Source: Halomonas sp. KG2 (GTDB lineage Bacteria; Pseudomonadota; Gammaproteobacteria; Pseudomonadales; Halomonadaceae). From it: a DNA stretch of 64,000 nucleotides. A program made the position numbers and the translations under genes. The notes under the pieces were generated by a model that saw only the letters and a list, made by a program, of their open reading frames with translations, was not told where the DNA came from and ran no database searches. Positions within the stretch are counted from its first letter, which is position 1. Each line of letters begins with the position of its first letter. The stretch covers positions 1,860,001 to 1,924,000 of the forward strand of contig CP098528.1 of NCBI GenBank assembly GCA_030440445.1, written 5' to 3'. This document shows positions 1 to 7,869 of this stretch, one piece after another.

Positions 1-72
1 TAACAGGTCTGCATAAGCTTGCTGTAAATGCGCTAAGTGTTCGCGCTGCAGGTTAAACAAAGAAGCTGACAT
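1..72 (-). CDS. Possible N-terminus of a PepQ-like Xaa-Pro dipeptidase (partial)
   Basis: Only the first 24 codons lie in the window, reading leftward from an ATG at 70-72. An AGGA-type ribosome site sits about 10 bases upstream of it. The visible start (M-S-A-S-L-F-N-L-Q-R-E-H-L-A-H-L-Q) resembles the amphipathic N-terminus of PepQ-type Xaa-Pro dipeptidases, which begin with a short Leu-x-x-x-His-Leu segment. Position supports this: it would be the next leftward gene after a peptide ABC importer and its LysR regulator. The family call is inference from very little sequence. The 83 bases between this start and the LysR stop show nothing else. Confidence 0.4.
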   Translation of the reverse strand, partial: MSASLFNLQREHLAHLQQAYADLL

Positions 73-155
73 TCAAGTAGTGTCCTTTTTTCAATGACGG
101 CTCGGCCATAAACCTGATGATGGTATCAAGTCGGGCTATTGCTTTAACTTCGGAC

Positions 156-1067
156 TTAACTGCGTGGTGGAGCAAGCTCACTCCACAGGCTATCCAGCTC
201 TGCGTGATGTTGGTTTTGGTGCCGATATAGTCGTAGCTCCATCGGGACATCCCAGCGGCTATCGCCGGCTCTGATTAATGTGCCGTTGGATAGCTCAGCA
301 GCTATGTTGCGTTCGGGCAACCAGCTCATGCCGTAGCCGAGAAGCACCAACTCTTTAATACCCGCCGCATAAAGGTTTTCACTTTGCGCCGTGAGGTAGG
401 TGCTTTGCGGTAAGCGGGCGAGATGCGCCTTTACCGCTGAGCCCAATAAGCCGCGCTTTGGATAGGCCAGACAAGGCGCGGGTTGCTGGCGCGAGCCGGG
501 TAGCAACGCGCAAGGGGTGCCATTCGCATCTAGGCCTGTGACAGGAATCAAACGCTCGTGGCCAATGATCCGATACGTGCAGGCACTGGTATCGATATCT
601 AAATCGCAACGCCCGATTGGCCAATAGCAGATAGCCAGATCGCACTCTGCTCGACCAAGCGCTTGAAAATAGTCGCTCGCCGCCCACCCGGTTGCTCGCA
701 AATAGGGCTGTATGCGCTCTTGCCAACCCGTAGCAGCCAGCCATTCTGGCAAAAACTGCGGGAGTAGGCTCTGTGGAGCAGCCACCATGATACGGCGCTG
801 CTGTCCGGCGCTGATTTCTCGCACGCGGTCACGGGTTAAGCGCACACGATCAGTTACCTGTTCGCACAGCGTCAGGAACTCCTCTCCCGCGGGGGTTAGC
901 GAAAGTGGCAACGTTTGCCGATTGACCAGTGTCACGCCCATCTCTTCCTCTAGCAACTTAATGCGTCGGGAAAAAGTGGGCTGTGTGACGTGCTGTTCAT
1001 CCGCTGCGCGAGAGAAGTGTCGCGTTCTGGCCAGGGCGATAAAGTCTTCTAGCCAGCGAATTTCCAT
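156..1067 (-). CDS. LysR-family transcriptional regulator
   Basis: This 303-residue protein has the usual LysR length and layout. An N-terminal winged helix-turn-helix covers about residues 1-60, with the recognition stretch around F-S-R-A-A-D-E-Q-H-V-T-Q-P-T-F-S-R-R. An effector-binding domain of the periplasmic-binding-protein fold fills the rest. It lies 49 bases downstream of the last gene of the peptide ABC operon, in the same direction, so it is probably co-transcribed and may regulate that operon or the dipeptidase-like gene to its left. The ligand cannot be read from the sequence. The family call is firm; the regulatory target is inference. Confidence 0.9.
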   Translation of the reverse strand: MEIRWLEDFIALARTRHFSRAADEQHVTQPTFSRRIKLLEEEMGVTLVNRQTLPLSLTPAGEEFLTLCEQVTDRVRLTRDRVREISAGQQRRIMVAAPQSLLPQFLPEWLAATGWQERIQPYLRATGWAASDYFQALGRAECDLAICYWPIGRCDLDIDTSACTYRIIGHERLIPVTGLDANGTPCALLPGSRQQPAPCLAYPKRGLLGSAVKAHLARLPQSTYLTAQSENLYAAGIKELVLLGYGMSWLPERNIAAELSNGTLIRAGDSRWDVPMELRLYRHQNQHHAELDSLWSELAPPRS

Positions 1068-1116
1068 GTCTTACCTCGTCGTGCTGCCAAACGTGATGCT
1101 GTCGTTAAAACTGGCG

Positions 1117-2178
1117 TCATAGGCGACCTTCTTCAACAGCGTGGCACGCAACGCGAGTGCCGTCATCCTGCGTTTGCAGGGTAGGGATTTCCTGATGGCA
1201 GCGGGCGTTGGCATAGGGGCAACGGCCATGGAATACGCAGCCGCTCGGTAAGTTGACCGGCGTAGGCACTTCTCCGGTAAGACGAATATGCTGGGGGCGG
1301 TCATCTTTTAGGCGTGGAATAGCGGATAGCAGCGCCTGTGTATAGGGATGGCGCGGTTTCGCAAATAGCGTTGCCGTTGTGGCCACTTCACACACAGTGC
1401 CTAAATACATCACCGCTACGCGGGTACCAAAGTGCTCCACAACCGCCAAATCGTGAGTGATAAATAGATAGGTCAGGTTGCGCGCTTGTTGTGCCTCCAT
1501 CAGCAGGTTGAGCACTTGCGCCTGAATGGAGACATCCAGTGCCGAAATGGGCTCGTCGGCAACAATAAACTCAGGATCAACGGCTAGGGCGCGTGCTATG
1601 GCGATACGCTGGCGCTGACCGCCGGAAAATTCATGGCCAAAACGCTTGCCCCAGTCGGGGTCTATTCCCACCGACCCCATCACCTCTTGGACCTTATCGA
1701 GTATCTTCTCACGGTTCCAGTCTGGGTGGTGCAAACGCAGCGGTTCTTCCAGCGTTTGCTGAATCGTCATCCGTGGGTTAAGCGAGGCATAAGGATTTTG
1801 GAAAATCATCTGCATGCGCTTGCGATAAGGCAATAGCTGGCGAGAGCTCAAATTATCAATACGCTGCCCGTCATAGCGGATTTCACCCTCTGTGGGGGTG
1901 AGTAAGCCCATTACCGTGCGTGCCACGGTGGACTTACCGCAGCCAGATTCACCGACCACGCACAGCGCTTCACCGCGTTTGATATCAAGGTTAACGCCAT
2001 TAATCGCATGTACATGCTCTTGGTGACGCACCAGCTTGCCGCCTTTAAAGCGCAGCTGTTCCAAAAAATCCCCTGATAATGAAAAGCGCTTCTTAAGGCC
2101 ACGAATTTGTAGCAACGATTCGCTGCTCTCTTCATTTTGCGTGGGCGCAGCGTTGCGCGCTTCTACCTGAGCACTCAT
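1117..2178 (-). CDS. Peptide ABC transporter ATP-binding protein (DppF/OppF type)
   Basis: This is the second ATPase of a dipeptide/oligopeptide/nickel importer and powers uptake at the cytoplasmic face of the inner membrane. In the 353 residues one sees a Walker A motif G-E-S-G-C-G-K-S at about 76-83, a Q-loop near 127, the signature F-S-G-G-Q at about 184-188 and a Walker B ending V-A-D-E-P near 210. The C-terminal oligopeptide-transporter extension has a cysteine-bearing G-C-V-F-H-G-R-C segment. The start overlaps the stop of the upstream ATPase by four bases, so the two are translationally coupled. The name is withheld because the substrate (di-, oligopeptide or other) is not decided by sequence. 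Confidence 0.93.
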   Translation of the reverse strand: MSAQVEARNAAPTQNEESSESLLQIRGLKKRFSLSGDFLEQLRFKGGKLVRHQEHVHAINGVNLDIKRGEALCVVGESGCGKSTVARTVMGLLTPTEGEIRYDGQRIDNLSSRQLLPYRKRMQMIFQNPYASLNPRMTIQQTLEEPLRLHHPDWNREKILDKVQEVMGSVGIDPDWGKRFGHEFSGGQRQRIAIARALAVDPEFIVADEPISALDVSIQAQVLNLLMEAQQARNLTYLFITHDLAVVEHFGTRVAVMYLGTVCEVATTATLFAKPRHPYTQALLSAIPRLKDDRPQHIRLTGEVPTPVNLPSGCVFHGRCPYANARCHQEIPTLQTQDDGTRVACHAVEEGRL

Positions 2179-3191
2179 GACGTTTCCTCCTTCAGGCGAC
2201 GATCTTCAAGCATTTCAGCCACCATATGGCAGGCGACACGGCAATTGCCGGATTCGACAAATTCAGGCACTTGCTGGGTGCAGGCAGGCCGTGGTTGACC
2301 ATCTGCTCTATTGATGAAGTCGCAGCGAGGATGAAACGCGCAGCCGCTAGGTAAGTTAGAGAGTGACGGCATGCTGCCACGGATCTGGTTGAGCTTTTCG
2401 CCTGGGGTCGCCATTTGCGGTAACGCGTTGATCAGCCCTTGGGTATAGGGGTGCTGAGGATCGTTGATGATTTCCCGTGTGAGGCCTTGCTCAATAACGC
2501 GACCGGCGTACATAACCAGCATGCGTTGGGTGACCTGACTCACTACCCCCAGGTCGTGGGTGATGAGAATCAGACCCACGTTGTGCTGTTCGCATAGCTC
2601 AAGCAACAGCGCCATGATTTCCGCTTGGATGGTCACGTCCAGGGCGGTAGTCGGTTCATCGGCAATGATAATATCGGGGTCGAGCAGTAGGGCGATGGCG
2701 ATAATAATACGCTGACGCATACCGCCGGAAAGCTCATGAGGGTACTGATCCAAGCGTGTTTCTGGCGAGGGGATTTGTACCTGCTGCAGCTTATCCAGGG
2801 CAATCGCGCGGGCTTCTTTGGTGGAGATACGTCGATGGGCTTTTAAACACTCGACCATCTGCTCACCAATCGAGAGCACGGGGTTCAGCGTCATCATCGG
2901 ATCTTGAAAGATCATCGAGATGCGGTTACCGCGTATTTTGCGCAGGCCGCGCTCAGACATGGTGTTAAGCGTCTGACCTTCGAACGTTATGCTGCCACCC
3001 GCTATAAAGCCAGGTTTGGCGATTAGGTTAAGTAGCGAGAAGGCGGCCACGGATTTACCCGCGCCAGATTCGCCTACGATACCTAAGCGCTCGCCGCGCT
3101 CCAGGGTAAAGTTGACATCGCGTAGAGCACGCACTTCACCTTGGCGAAGGGCAAAACGTACATCGAGTTGAGAGACTTCAAGTAGTGCCAT
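2175..3191 (-). CDS. Peptide ABC transporter ATP-binding protein (DppD/OppD type)
   Basis: This is the first ATPase of the peptide importer, 338 residues. Walker A is G-E-S-G-A-G-K-S at about 40-47, the signature is L-S-G-G-M-R-Q-R, and Walker B ends I-I-A-D-E-P. The C-terminal oligopeptide-type extension contains four cysteines after a G-C-A-F-H-P-R-C stretch. In some family members such cysteines have been reported to hold an iron-sulfur cluster; whether they do here is unknown. It sits seven bases after the DppC-type permease gene and overlaps the next ATPase gene, as expected in one operon. The two ATPases should form a heterodimer beneath the two permeases. Confidence 0.93.
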   Translation of the reverse strand: MALLEVSQLDVRFALRQGEVRALRDVNFTLERGERLGIVGESGAGKSVAAFSLLNLIAKPGFIAGGSITFEGQTLNTMSERGLRKIRGNRISMIFQDPMMTLNPVLSIGEQMVECLKAHRRISTKEARAIALDKLQQVQIPSPETRLDQYPHELSGGMRQRIIIAIALLLDPDIIIADEPTTALDVTIQAEIMALLLELCEQHNVGLILITHDLGVVSQVTQRMLVMYAGRVIEQGLTREIINDPQHPYTQGLINALPQMATPGEKLNQIRGSMPSLSNLPSGCAFHPRCDFINRADGQPRPACTQQVPEFVESGNCRVACHMVAEMLEDRRLKEETS

Positions 3192-3198
3192 GGTGTCC

Positions 3199-4143
3199 TC
3201 AGCCTTTATAGAGTCGTGGGTTCATGACATCACGTAGCCAATCGCCCAATAGATTGATAGACAGCACCAGCACAATGAGTACTGCTCCAGGAATCAGAGT
3301 GATCCACCAAGACCCCGATTGGATATAATCAAAGCCCGATTTGATGAGTGACCCAAGCGATGGGTGGGTTTCTGGCATTCCCAAGCCTAAAAATGACAGC
3401 GCAGCCTCTGAAATAATCGCGTTGGCAATCTGCACCGTTGAGATAACAAAAATCGGCGACATGGTATTAGGCAGCACATGGCGGAACATAATGCGTTTGC
3501 TACGTAGCCCCATGACGCGTGCAGCATCGACGTACTCTTTGTTTTTCTCAGCTAGCACTGAGGCGCGCACCGTACGTGCGTACTGCGGCCACTCGGCTAA
3601 CCCAATAATCAAAATAAGCATGAGCACGGCATATTGGCTGTAGAACGCGCTGCCCATAGTGGCTTTCACTAGAGCGCCCACGACGATCGCGACCATCAGG
3701 GTAGAAAATGACAGCTGGATATCGGCCAAGCGCATTAACAACGCGTCGACGCGGCCGCCTAGATAGCCTGCCATTAGGCCGAACGTTACGCCGAGCAGTG
3801 CTTGAAGTATGACCGCGCCAAAGCCAATTAGTAGCGATACGCGGGTTCCGTAGAGAATAATCGACCATAAATCGCGCCCTTGAGCGTCGGTGCCTAAGCT
3901 GTAACGCTCATCGGTACCCTCAATCCAAAAGGGAGGCAGCTCGGACGACATAATGTCGATTTGAGCCAGATCATAAGGATCGGTAGGGGCTAGCAATGGG
4001 GCTGAAAACGCTGCGATCACTAAGCAAATAAAGACTGCGAGGCACAGTTGAGCCGTGCGGTCGCGTTTGAAGCTGTACCATAAATAGGAGTCGCGCAGGC
4101 GTTCCCAGCGGCTGGGTGCAGTCGTTGTTGTGGGCGTTGTCAT
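3199..4143 (-). CDS. Peptide ABC transporter permease (DppC/OppC type)
   Basis: This is an inner-membrane permease subunit of 314 residues. After a charged N-terminal tail it has a hydrophobic segment around residues 34-52, a periplasmic stretch with the D-A-Q-G-R-D motif typical of the DppC/GsiD group (about 87-92), and then about five further membrane spans. The cytoplasmic EAA loop that contacts the ATPase is visible as E-Y-V-D-A-A-R-V-M-G near residues 203-212. Its start overlaps the end of the DppB-type gene by four bases (ATG inside the stop region), so the pair is translationally coupled and should form the heterodimeric channel. Confidence 0.93.
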   Translation of the reverse strand: MTTPTTTTAPSRWERLRDSYLWYSFKRDRTAQLCLAVFICLVIAAFSAPLLAPTDPYDLAQIDIMSSELPPFWIEGTDERYSLGTDAQGRDLWSIILYGTRVSLLIGFGAVILQALLGVTFGLMAGYLGGRVDALLMRLADIQLSFSTLMVAIVVGALVKATMGSAFYSQYAVLMLILIIGLAEWPQYARTVRASVLAEKNKEYVDAARVMGLRSKRIMFRHVLPNTMSPIFVISTVQIANAIISEAALSFLGLGMPETHPSLGSLIKSGFDYIQSGSWWITLIPGAVLIVLVLSINLLGDWLRDVMNPRLYKG

Positions 4144-5189
4144 GCGGGCTTACCTGTCAGTTTTACGGTGGGGTTAACGAAGCCGTAGATCAAATCCACA
4201 ATGGTATTCGTCACCACGAAAATGACGCCGACAATCATCAGGTAGGTAACAATCAGCGGAATATCGGCTCGGTTAATAGCATCAAGGAACATCAGTCCCA
4301 TGCCCGGCCATTGGAAAACGGTTTCGGTCAAAATGGTGTAAGCCACCATGGTGCCGATTTGTACGCCACCAACGGTGATAACCGGCAGCATGGTGTTTTT
4401 AAGCGCGTGCACAAAGTAAACGCGTCGCATTGAAATGCCTTTGGCTCGGGCGTACTTCACGTACTCTGACTGCAGCACTTCCATCATTTCCGCACGAATC
4501 AGGCGGATAAACAGCGGCAACATAATTGAGGCGAGTGAAATAGCGGGCAATGCTAGGTGCTGTAAACCACTCCACGTGGCCAAGTTAGTGTCCCAGTGGC
4601 CTACCACATGTACTAAGTCATAGCCGCGGCCAAACGATGGCATATTGCCTTCTGTCGATAGCAGGCCATTTAGCCAAGCTCCCCAACTGGTACTTTCAGG
4701 AAACGGCGTGATAGTGATGCCAATCGAAAAAATCTGAATCAATAAGATGGCGGTCAAAAACACCGGTATCGAAATGCCGATGATCGAAGCCCCCATAAAA
4801 AAACGTGATATAGGTGAGCGAGGTTTTATCGCGCTATAAACGCCAATCGGTACTGAGAAAAGCACAATAATCAGCGTGGCGGCGAACACCAGTTCGAGCG
4901 TTGCAGGCAAATGCCGGGCGATAACCTCCAGCGCAGGTTCACGATAAAAATAAGAGTCGCCAAAATCGCCTTGAACGGCGTTTTTCGCAAAGCGTACATA
5001 CTGAACTAAAAACGGATCATTTAAGCCCAAGCGCTCGCGAATGGCTTCACGTTCGCTTTCGGGAACCGACTGACCGACCATCTGTTGTACAGGGTCACCC
5101 AGGTTATCCTGGATGGCGAAGGCCAGTACACTGATGACAAACATCACCAATATCGCGTGCATCAGGCGCTTGATTAAAAAAGCAATCAT
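4140..5189 (-). CDS. Peptide ABC transporter permease (DppB/OppB type)
   Basis: This is the other inner-membrane channel subunit, 349 residues from the chosen start. It opens with the family's typical first membrane span (F-L-I-K-R-L followed by a long hydrophobic run). The conserved R-E-R-L-G-L-N-D-P periplasmic stretch lies near residues 50-58, and an EAA loop E-Y-V-K-Y-A-R-A-K-G sits in the second half. A GTG at 5201 could extend it by four residues, but the ATG at 5187-5189 has an AGGTGG ribosome site about eight bases upstream and matches family N-termini better. A 150-base gap holding a strong hairpin separates it from the binding-protein gene. Confidence 0.92.
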   Translation of the reverse strand: MIAFLIKRLMHAILVMFVISVLAFAIQDNLGDPVQQMVGQSVPESEREAIRERLGLNDPFLVQYVRFAKNAVQGDFGDSYFYREPALEVIARHLPATLELVFAATLIIVLFSVPIGVYSAIKPRSPISRFFMGASIIGISIPVFLTAILLIQIFSIGITITPFPESTSWGAWLNGLLSTEGNMPSFGRGYDLVHVVGHWDTNLATWSGLQHLALPAISLASIMLPLFIRLIRAEMMEVLQSEYVKYARAKGISMRRVYFVHALKNTMLPVITVGGVQIGTMVAYTILTETVFQWPGMGLMFLDAINRADIPLIVTYLMIVGVIFVVTNTIVDLIYGFVNPTVKLTGKPA

Positions 5190-5277
5190 GGCGTACGCCA
5201 CCTATGTCATAGGTTTAATAGAGAGTTAATTGCAAGTTAGGGCGAAGCCTATGATGAGGCTATTAACCACATACAAC

Positions 5278-5309
5278 GCTTCGTTCCCCAAAGCGTTGGG
5301 GAACGAAGC
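5278..5309 (-). terminator. Intercistronic hairpin between binding-protein and permease genes
   Basis: A perfect 13-bp stem (GCTTCGTTCCCCA at 5278-5290 with its complement at 5297-5309) encloses a six-base loop. It lies just downstream of the binding-protein stop and upstream of the permease genes on the same strand. There is no run of T after it in the direction of transcription. It is therefore more likely a partial terminator or a 3'-end stabiliser of the abundant binding-protein mRNA than a full stop. This arrangement is common in ABC importer operons. The hairpin is seen directly; its role is inferred. Confidence 0.7.
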
Positions 5310-5340
5310 ATCCTTGCACGTGTAAAAGTAAGCGTGGTAA

Positions 5341-6912
5341 TTAGCGACTAATTACCAGATCACCTAGATAGGGGAAGTCTAGGGCGTTAACAACTGGCTC
5401 GATATCAACGCCGTTAGCTGCACCATAGGCAAGGTTCTGCCAATGCAGCGTGATGTAGCCCACGTCTTCATAAAGCATGGCTTCGGCTTCACGCAGCATT
5501 TCATTGCGTTTTTCGAGATCGGTTTCGCTATCTGCCGCAGTCACAAGTGCGTCGATTTCTTCGTTGCAGTAGCTGCCGTAGTTGTACTGGCCGGCGCCAG
5601 TCTCTTCATCAATACAGAAAGAGAGGTACTGGAAGAAGTTGGCGGTGTCTTCGGTGTCAGCGTGCCAGCCAATCATCGCCATATCGGAAGCGCGGTCATC
5701 ATACTCAGGCCAGTATTGAGCGAGGGGCATGGTGCGCAGATTAACGTTAATGTTAATTTGTGCCAGCATGTTTGCCACTGCTTGAGCGATCTGGGCATCG
5801 TTCACATAGCGGTTATTGGGCGCGATCATATCAACGCTGAACCCTTCCTCGTAGCCCGCTTCTGCCATCAGCTCTTTGGCACGTTCAACGTCATAACGAG
5901 GCACTAAGTCAGGGTTGTGGCCTGAATAGCCTGCGGGAGAGAACTGGCTTGCTGGCGTAGCGAAACCGCGCATCAAGCGGTCGGCAATACCCTCTTGGTT
6001 AATCGCCAGGTCAACGGCTTGACGCACACGTGCATCCTGGAAGGCTTCAACACGCTCTTCGTTCATTTGGAAGCCAATGATGCGCGTACCATCCACTTCT
6101 ACCAGGTTGGCGTTACCGGCTTCGCGAACACGGTCCAGATCGTTGGGCGGTACGGCATCGATAAAGTCAACGCCGCCTGACAGTAGTGCCGCCACGCGTG
6201 AGGCATTTTCAGCAATAGGTGTCAGGACAATTTTAGAAACGTTGCCTTCGCTTTCGGTATCCCAGTAATCCTCGAAGCGTTCAAAATCAACGCGAACACC
6301 TTGGCGGCGTTCAGTGATAATAAATGGGCCTGTGCCCGATGCATTGCGCGATGCAAATGAGTTGCCCGCTTTTACGATTTCTGCTTTTTCATTGCCGCTT
6401 TCCGTTTCTCCCGTGTAGAACTCGCTATCCATGGGGAAAATGTAAGTCGCAAGGTTGAGCAGTAGTGGGTAGGGCTCAGTGGTGGTAATTTCGACAGTGT
6501 AATCGTCAACTGCTTCGGCACCAGCGACGGGCTCAAAAATAGCGCGATAATCGGGGCTCTCTTTCAGGCGCTCAATGGTCCATACCACGTCTTTGGCGGT
6601 GAAATCGTTACCTGAGTGAAACTTGACGCCTTCACGCAGCGTCATGCGTGTCGTGGTTTCGTCTACCTGTTCCCATTCGGTTGCCAGGCGCGGCTCAAAC
6701 TCGAAATCTTTTGTCCAACGTACCAACGGGTCAAACGCTAAGTGTGAAAGGCGCAACATGCCGCCAGATAACTGCTCGTGGATATCGAGGGTTTCAGGAT
6801 CGGCAGAGTAACCAATGCGCAGGGTTTCTGCGCTCGCGGTCATGGGCAGCATCGTCGTGCCTGCAACCACGGCACCAATAACAGAAGCCAGTAGCGTTTT
6901 CTTAAACGTCAT
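5341..6912 (-). CDS. Peptide ABC transporter substrate-binding protein (family 5)
   Basis: This is the periplasmic solute-binding protein that delivers peptides, or a related ligand, to the importer encoded downstream. It has 523 residues, close to the DppA/OppA size. A Sec signal peptide with K-K at residues 4-5, a hydrophobic core and a likely A-S-A cleavage near residue 28 precedes the mature start E-T-L-R-I-G-Y. The family-5 hallmarks are visible: D-P-x-T-L-D in the first mature strand, P-R-L-A-T-E-W, and V-K-F-H-S-G-N-D-F-T-A-K-D-V. AAAGGGAAA serves as ribosome site upstream of the ATG at 6912. As first gene of the operon it is followed by a strong hairpin, consistent with high expression relative to the membrane subunits. 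Confidence 0.94.
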   Translation of the reverse strand: MTFKKTLLASVIGAVVAGTTMLPMTASAETLRIGYSADPETLDIHEQLSGGMLRLSHLAFDPLVRWTKDFEFEPRLATEWEQVDETTTRMTLREGVKFHSGNDFTAKDVVWTIERLKESPDYRAIFEPVAGAEAVDDYTVEITTTEPYPLLLNLATYIFPMDSEFYTGETESGNEKAEIVKAGNSFASRNASGTGPFIITERRQGVRVDFERFEDYWDTESEGNVSKIVLTPIAENASRVAALLSGGVDFIDAVPPNDLDRVREAGNANLVEVDGTRIIGFQMNEERVEAFQDARVRQAVDLAINQEGIADRLMRGFATPASQFSPAGYSGHNPDLVPRYDVERAKELMAEAGYEEGFSVDMIAPNNRYVNDAQIAQAVANMLAQININVNLRTMPLAQYWPEYDDRASDMAMIGWHADTEDTANFFQYLSFCIDEETGAGQYNYGSYCNEEIDALVTAADSETDLEKRNEMLREAEAMLYEDVGYITLHWQNLAYGAANGVDIEPVVNALDFPYLGDLVISR

Positions 6913-7240
6913 AATGTTTCCCTTTGTATTGTTTATTGTTCACTTTGCTGGCCATAACGAGTGTGTTTAAGAACTAAGTGTTTTTAAACACCAACTGCAT
7001 TTGAAAACCAGCAAAACAGACACGGTCAGCTTGTAAGCTGTTCTAACAATATTCTGTTCGCTATAAACATAGAGAGTGTGGGGCGCGTCATACAATCGAA
7101 ATAATGAGAGGTATCATTCATCTGCTGAATGACTGGGCTGGGTACGGCCTTGCAAGGAGGGGAGGTTAGACGAAGGTGGAGGGAGTGTGAGCCGCTATTT
7201 AGGCGTTTCTGTTCAATAGCGGCATCTGCAAAAATGTGTT
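6913..7240. other. Intergenic region upstream of the peptide ABC operon; no gene seen
   Basis: This 328-base stretch lies between the start of the leftward binding-protein gene and the end of the leftward glutaredoxin-like gene. It must hold the promoter of the ABC operon on the minus strand. AT-rich blocks occur around 6930-7080, but I could not pick one -35/-10 pair with confidence. No RNA gene or convincing reading frame was seen. Confidence 0.5.
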
Positions 7241-7627
7241 TTAAGCGAAATGTTGATGTAGCCAGCGGTTAATGGCATCTGACTCGTAGAGCCACTCTTC
7301 CCGGCCGTCTTCATGATTAATTTTTAAGCAGGGAACTTTGACCTTGCCGCCGCCTTCTTGCAGGGCTTTTTTATGGGCAGGATCTAGTTGAGCATCGCGC
7401 AGTTCGATATTAAGTCCCAGGCGTGCGATCTCTTTGCGTACTTTGATACAGAAAGGGCATGTCCGGAACTGATAGAGGGCTAGGTGCTCACAGGCGGCAT
7501 CGACTTTAGCTTGCTCTTCCTCGGTACGCTCTACCGCTTTTGGGGTTGAAAGCTTCTCTGAGATCAACATGACGGGGGCTAGAATAAGGCGAACACCTCT
7601 GAAGAAATAGCGAATTAAAACACGCAT
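7241..7627 (-). CDS. Glutaredoxin-like / GST N-terminal domain protein with membrane anchor
   Basis: This 128-residue protein has a hydrophobic N-terminus (about residues 5-22, preceded by basic residues) that could be a membrane anchor. A glutaredoxin-fold domain from about residue 48 follows. The redox motif is C-P-F-C at residues 57-60, and a cis-proline stretch V-K-V-P-C-L comes near residue 92, both as in glutathione-linked thioredoxin-fold proteins. The start at 7627 has GGGAG seven bases upstream; a more distal ATG would add seven residues without a better site. It stands alone between the ABC operon and mpl. Glutathione-dependent thiol exchange is likely; the partner protein is unknown. 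Confidence 0.8.
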   Translation of the reverse strand: MRVLIRYFFRGVRLILAPVMLISEKLSTPKAVERTEEEQAKVDAACEHLALYQFRTCPFCIKVRKEIARLGLNIELRDAQLDPAHKKALQEGGGKVKVPCLKINHEDGREEWLYESDAINRWLHQHFA

Positions 7628-7804
7628 TGTAAGCTCCCTCGGCAACACTGAAATTAGTCAGCGCTAGGATGTGTATGAATGATCGTATCTAAAAGATCAT
7701 GAGCAAAAAGGTAGCCGCATCCTGCATCAAACTGGGCGTTTTGTCACTTCTGAACGTGCTTAGGCGCTAGTTTTAAAGCCAAGACCTGCCTTGAACTAGA
7801 TGAG

Positions 7805-7847
7805 CCAGTTAACGTTGCATGCTAGTCTCAGCAGCTTAGTTAACTGG
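7805..7847 (+). promoter_or_regulatory. Dyad symmetry in the leader of mpl
   Basis: CCAGTTAAC at 7805-7813 and its perfect complement GTTAACTGG at 7839-7847 flank a 25-base spacer. The second arm ends six bases before the AAGGAG ribosome site of mpl. It could be an operator dyad or an mRNA stem-loop affecting translation start. The repeat is seen; the role is inference. Confidence 0.4.
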
Positions 7848-7869
7848 TTAAGTAAGGAGCGCTTCACCT

